Of a DNA stretch of 21,973 nt, positions 21,081-21,973 are shown piece by piece. The notes under the pieces were generated by a model. That model was not told the DNA's origin. It made no database searches and worked only from the letters and a program-made list of their open reading frames with translations. The position numbers were made by a program, and so were the translations under genes. The DNA comes from an uncultured Prevotella sp. GTDB lineage: Bacteria > Bacteroidota > Bacteroidia > Bacteroidales > Bacteroidaceae. The DNA lies in assembly GCA_934120735.1 (NCBI GenBank), contig CAKOVA010000034.1:1-21973 (forward strand), read 5' to 3'. Position 1 is the stretch's first letter; each line of letters starts with the position of its first letter.

Positions 21081-21863
21081 TTAGCCCAGCACCACATCCA
21101 GTGTCATCATAATGAGAAAACCAATGGCAAAGCCGATGGTGCTCCAGTCACTGTGCTCGCCTTGTGAGGCCTCGGGTATCAACTCTTCTATCACTACGTA
21201 GAGCATGGCACCAGCGGCAAACGACAGCATGAAAGGCAGCGTGGGCGTGAGCAAGGCGGCCAATAAAATGACCAAGACCGAGCCTATCGGTTCAACCACT
21301 CCGCTCAGTGCGCCCATGGTAAACGAGCGCCATTTGCTTTTACCTTCAGATTTCAGGGGCATGGATATGATGGCTCCTTCCGGAATGTTCTGGATGGCAA
21401 TGCCCAGTGACAGTGTCATGGCAGCACCCACGGATATGCCTACGTCACCTTGCAGCATACCGGCAACCACCACGCCCACGGCCATTCCTTCGGGGAAGTT
21501 GTGTATCGTGACGGCTAAGATGAGCATGGTGGTGCGACTTAAATGCGCCCGTGGCCCTTCGGGTTCGGTGCTCCCCAGGTGCAAGTGCGGCGTGATATGG
21601 TCGAGCAGCAACAAGAATCCGATGCCTATCGCAAAGCCTACCGCAGCCGGCAATACCTGCCATTTACCCATGTCGGCCCATTGTTCCATGCTGGGAATGA
21701 GCAGCGACCAAATCGAGGCAGCCACCATGACACCCGACGCAAAGCCCAGCAATGCTTTTTGAACCACTGCTGACATTTGGTCCTTCATGAAGAAAACAAA
21801 CGATGCGCCCAACACTGTTCCTGCGAGGGGCATGGCTAATATCAAAAGCAAATCACTCATCAT
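21081..21863 (-). CDS. ZIP family metal transporter
   Basis: Inner-membrane divalent cation permease, probably zinc uptake, 260 residues with about eight hydrophobic helices. The metal-binding helices carry HNFPEG (His121, Glu125) and IQNIPEG (Asn159, Glu162); EELIPEA lies near 226-232. A short His-containing loop (DHITPHLHLG, 88-97) precedes helix 4, as in ZupT/GufA-type members. Two adjacent ATG codons (21863 and 21860) can start it. Metal specificity cannot be read from sequence. No Zur-like palindrome is obvious in the visible upstream ~110 bp; a -7 box lies at 21927-21934. The next gene downstream is the DUF59 protein, 177 bp away through repeats. Confidence 0.93.
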   Translation of the reverse strand: MMSDLLLILAMPLAGTVLGASFVFFMKDQMSAVVQKALLGFASGVMVAASIWSLLIPSMEQWADMGKWQVLPAAVGFAIGIGFLLLLDHITPHLHLGSTEPEGPRAHLSRTTMLILAVTIHNFPEGMAVGVVVAGMLQGDVGISVGAAMTLSLGIAIQNIPEGAIISMPLKSEGKSKWRSFTMGALSGVVEPIGSVLVILLAALLTPTLPFMLSFAAGAMLYVVIEELIPEASQGEHSDWSTIGFAIGFLIMMTLDVVLG

Positions 21864-21926
21864 GGTTCGTACTTCTTATGAATGACGGGGTAACATCCTC
21901 GTGTTGTCCCCTTCATCAATACGTTA

Positions 21927-21934
21927 CAAATGTA
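21927..21934 (-). promoter_or_regulatory. Probable -7 box for the ZIP gene
   Basis: TACATTTG on the minus strand matches TAnnTTTG; transcription would start near 21920, about 57 nt before the ATG. The -33 region has no exact TTTG at 19-21 nt. Confidence 0.5.
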
Positions 21935-21973
21935 GATAAAAAATTCCGAATAGGAAGTTTATTTTTAGAAAAA

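Overview
The window looks like chromosomal DNA from a member of the Bacteroidales, most likely Prevotella or a close relative. This rests on the genes (SDR-type threonine dehydrogenase, an outer-membrane beta-barrel protein ending in RMGH, an LpxH-type phosphatase, a PASTA/RluD/Ddl cluster), on promoters of the Bacteroidetes type (TTTG, 19-21 nt, TAnnTTTG), on the lack of Shine-Dalgarno sites, and on the many short-period tandem repeats between genes. I see no phage, integrase, insertion-sequence transposase, CRISPR array, rRNA or tRNA.

Layout. 1-2598 (+): acetate/ATP module, pta (5' end cut by the window edge) and ackA, separated by G/C-rich 73-bp repeats and by an octamer array that runs exactly into the ackA start codon. 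2660-3770: about 1.1 kb without a gene, holding a ~200-bp fold-back element between two 63-bp direct repeats. 3854-5947 (+): outer-membrane beta-barrel receptor-like protein with a good promoter. 6205-10914 (-): tight operon PASTA protein, rluD, ddl, PlsC-like acyltransferase, lipoprotein, preceded by four tandem ~66-bp repeats that carry promoter-like sequences. 11360-11515 (-): rpmH, a small gene that is easily missed; it diverges from efp (11708-12274, +). 12396-12612: a 22-bp tandem array merging into an octamer array, directly upstream of a GT2 glycosyltransferase and radC (+). 15039-17440: divergent kbl (-) and tdh (+), the two-step threonine-to-glycine pathway, with a truncated threonine aldolase pseudogene just after tdh. 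17709-21863 (-): radical-SAM sulfatase-maturase-like enzyme, SGNH hydrolase, lpxH, a DUF59/MIP18 Fe-S protein and a ZIP metal transporter.

How the parts fit. Tdh and Kbl turn threonine into glycine and acetyl-CoA; Pta and AckA can turn acetyl-CoA into acetate and ATP. The PASTA-rluD-ddl-acyltransferase operon joins envelope functions to ribosome maturation. lpxH serves lipid A synthesis. Nearly all genes are housekeeping and intact.

The most unusual content is intergenic. Tandem arrays of 7, 8, 22, 66 and 73 bp sit in front of or between genes. The 8-bp family (consensus ACTNNNNA) occurs at three gene starts in the same orientation, and two of these arrays end with the same unit, ACTAAAAA, at or 1 nt before the ATG. 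I did not find a convincing new multi-gene system; the repeat-built leaders are the best candidate for something undescribed.
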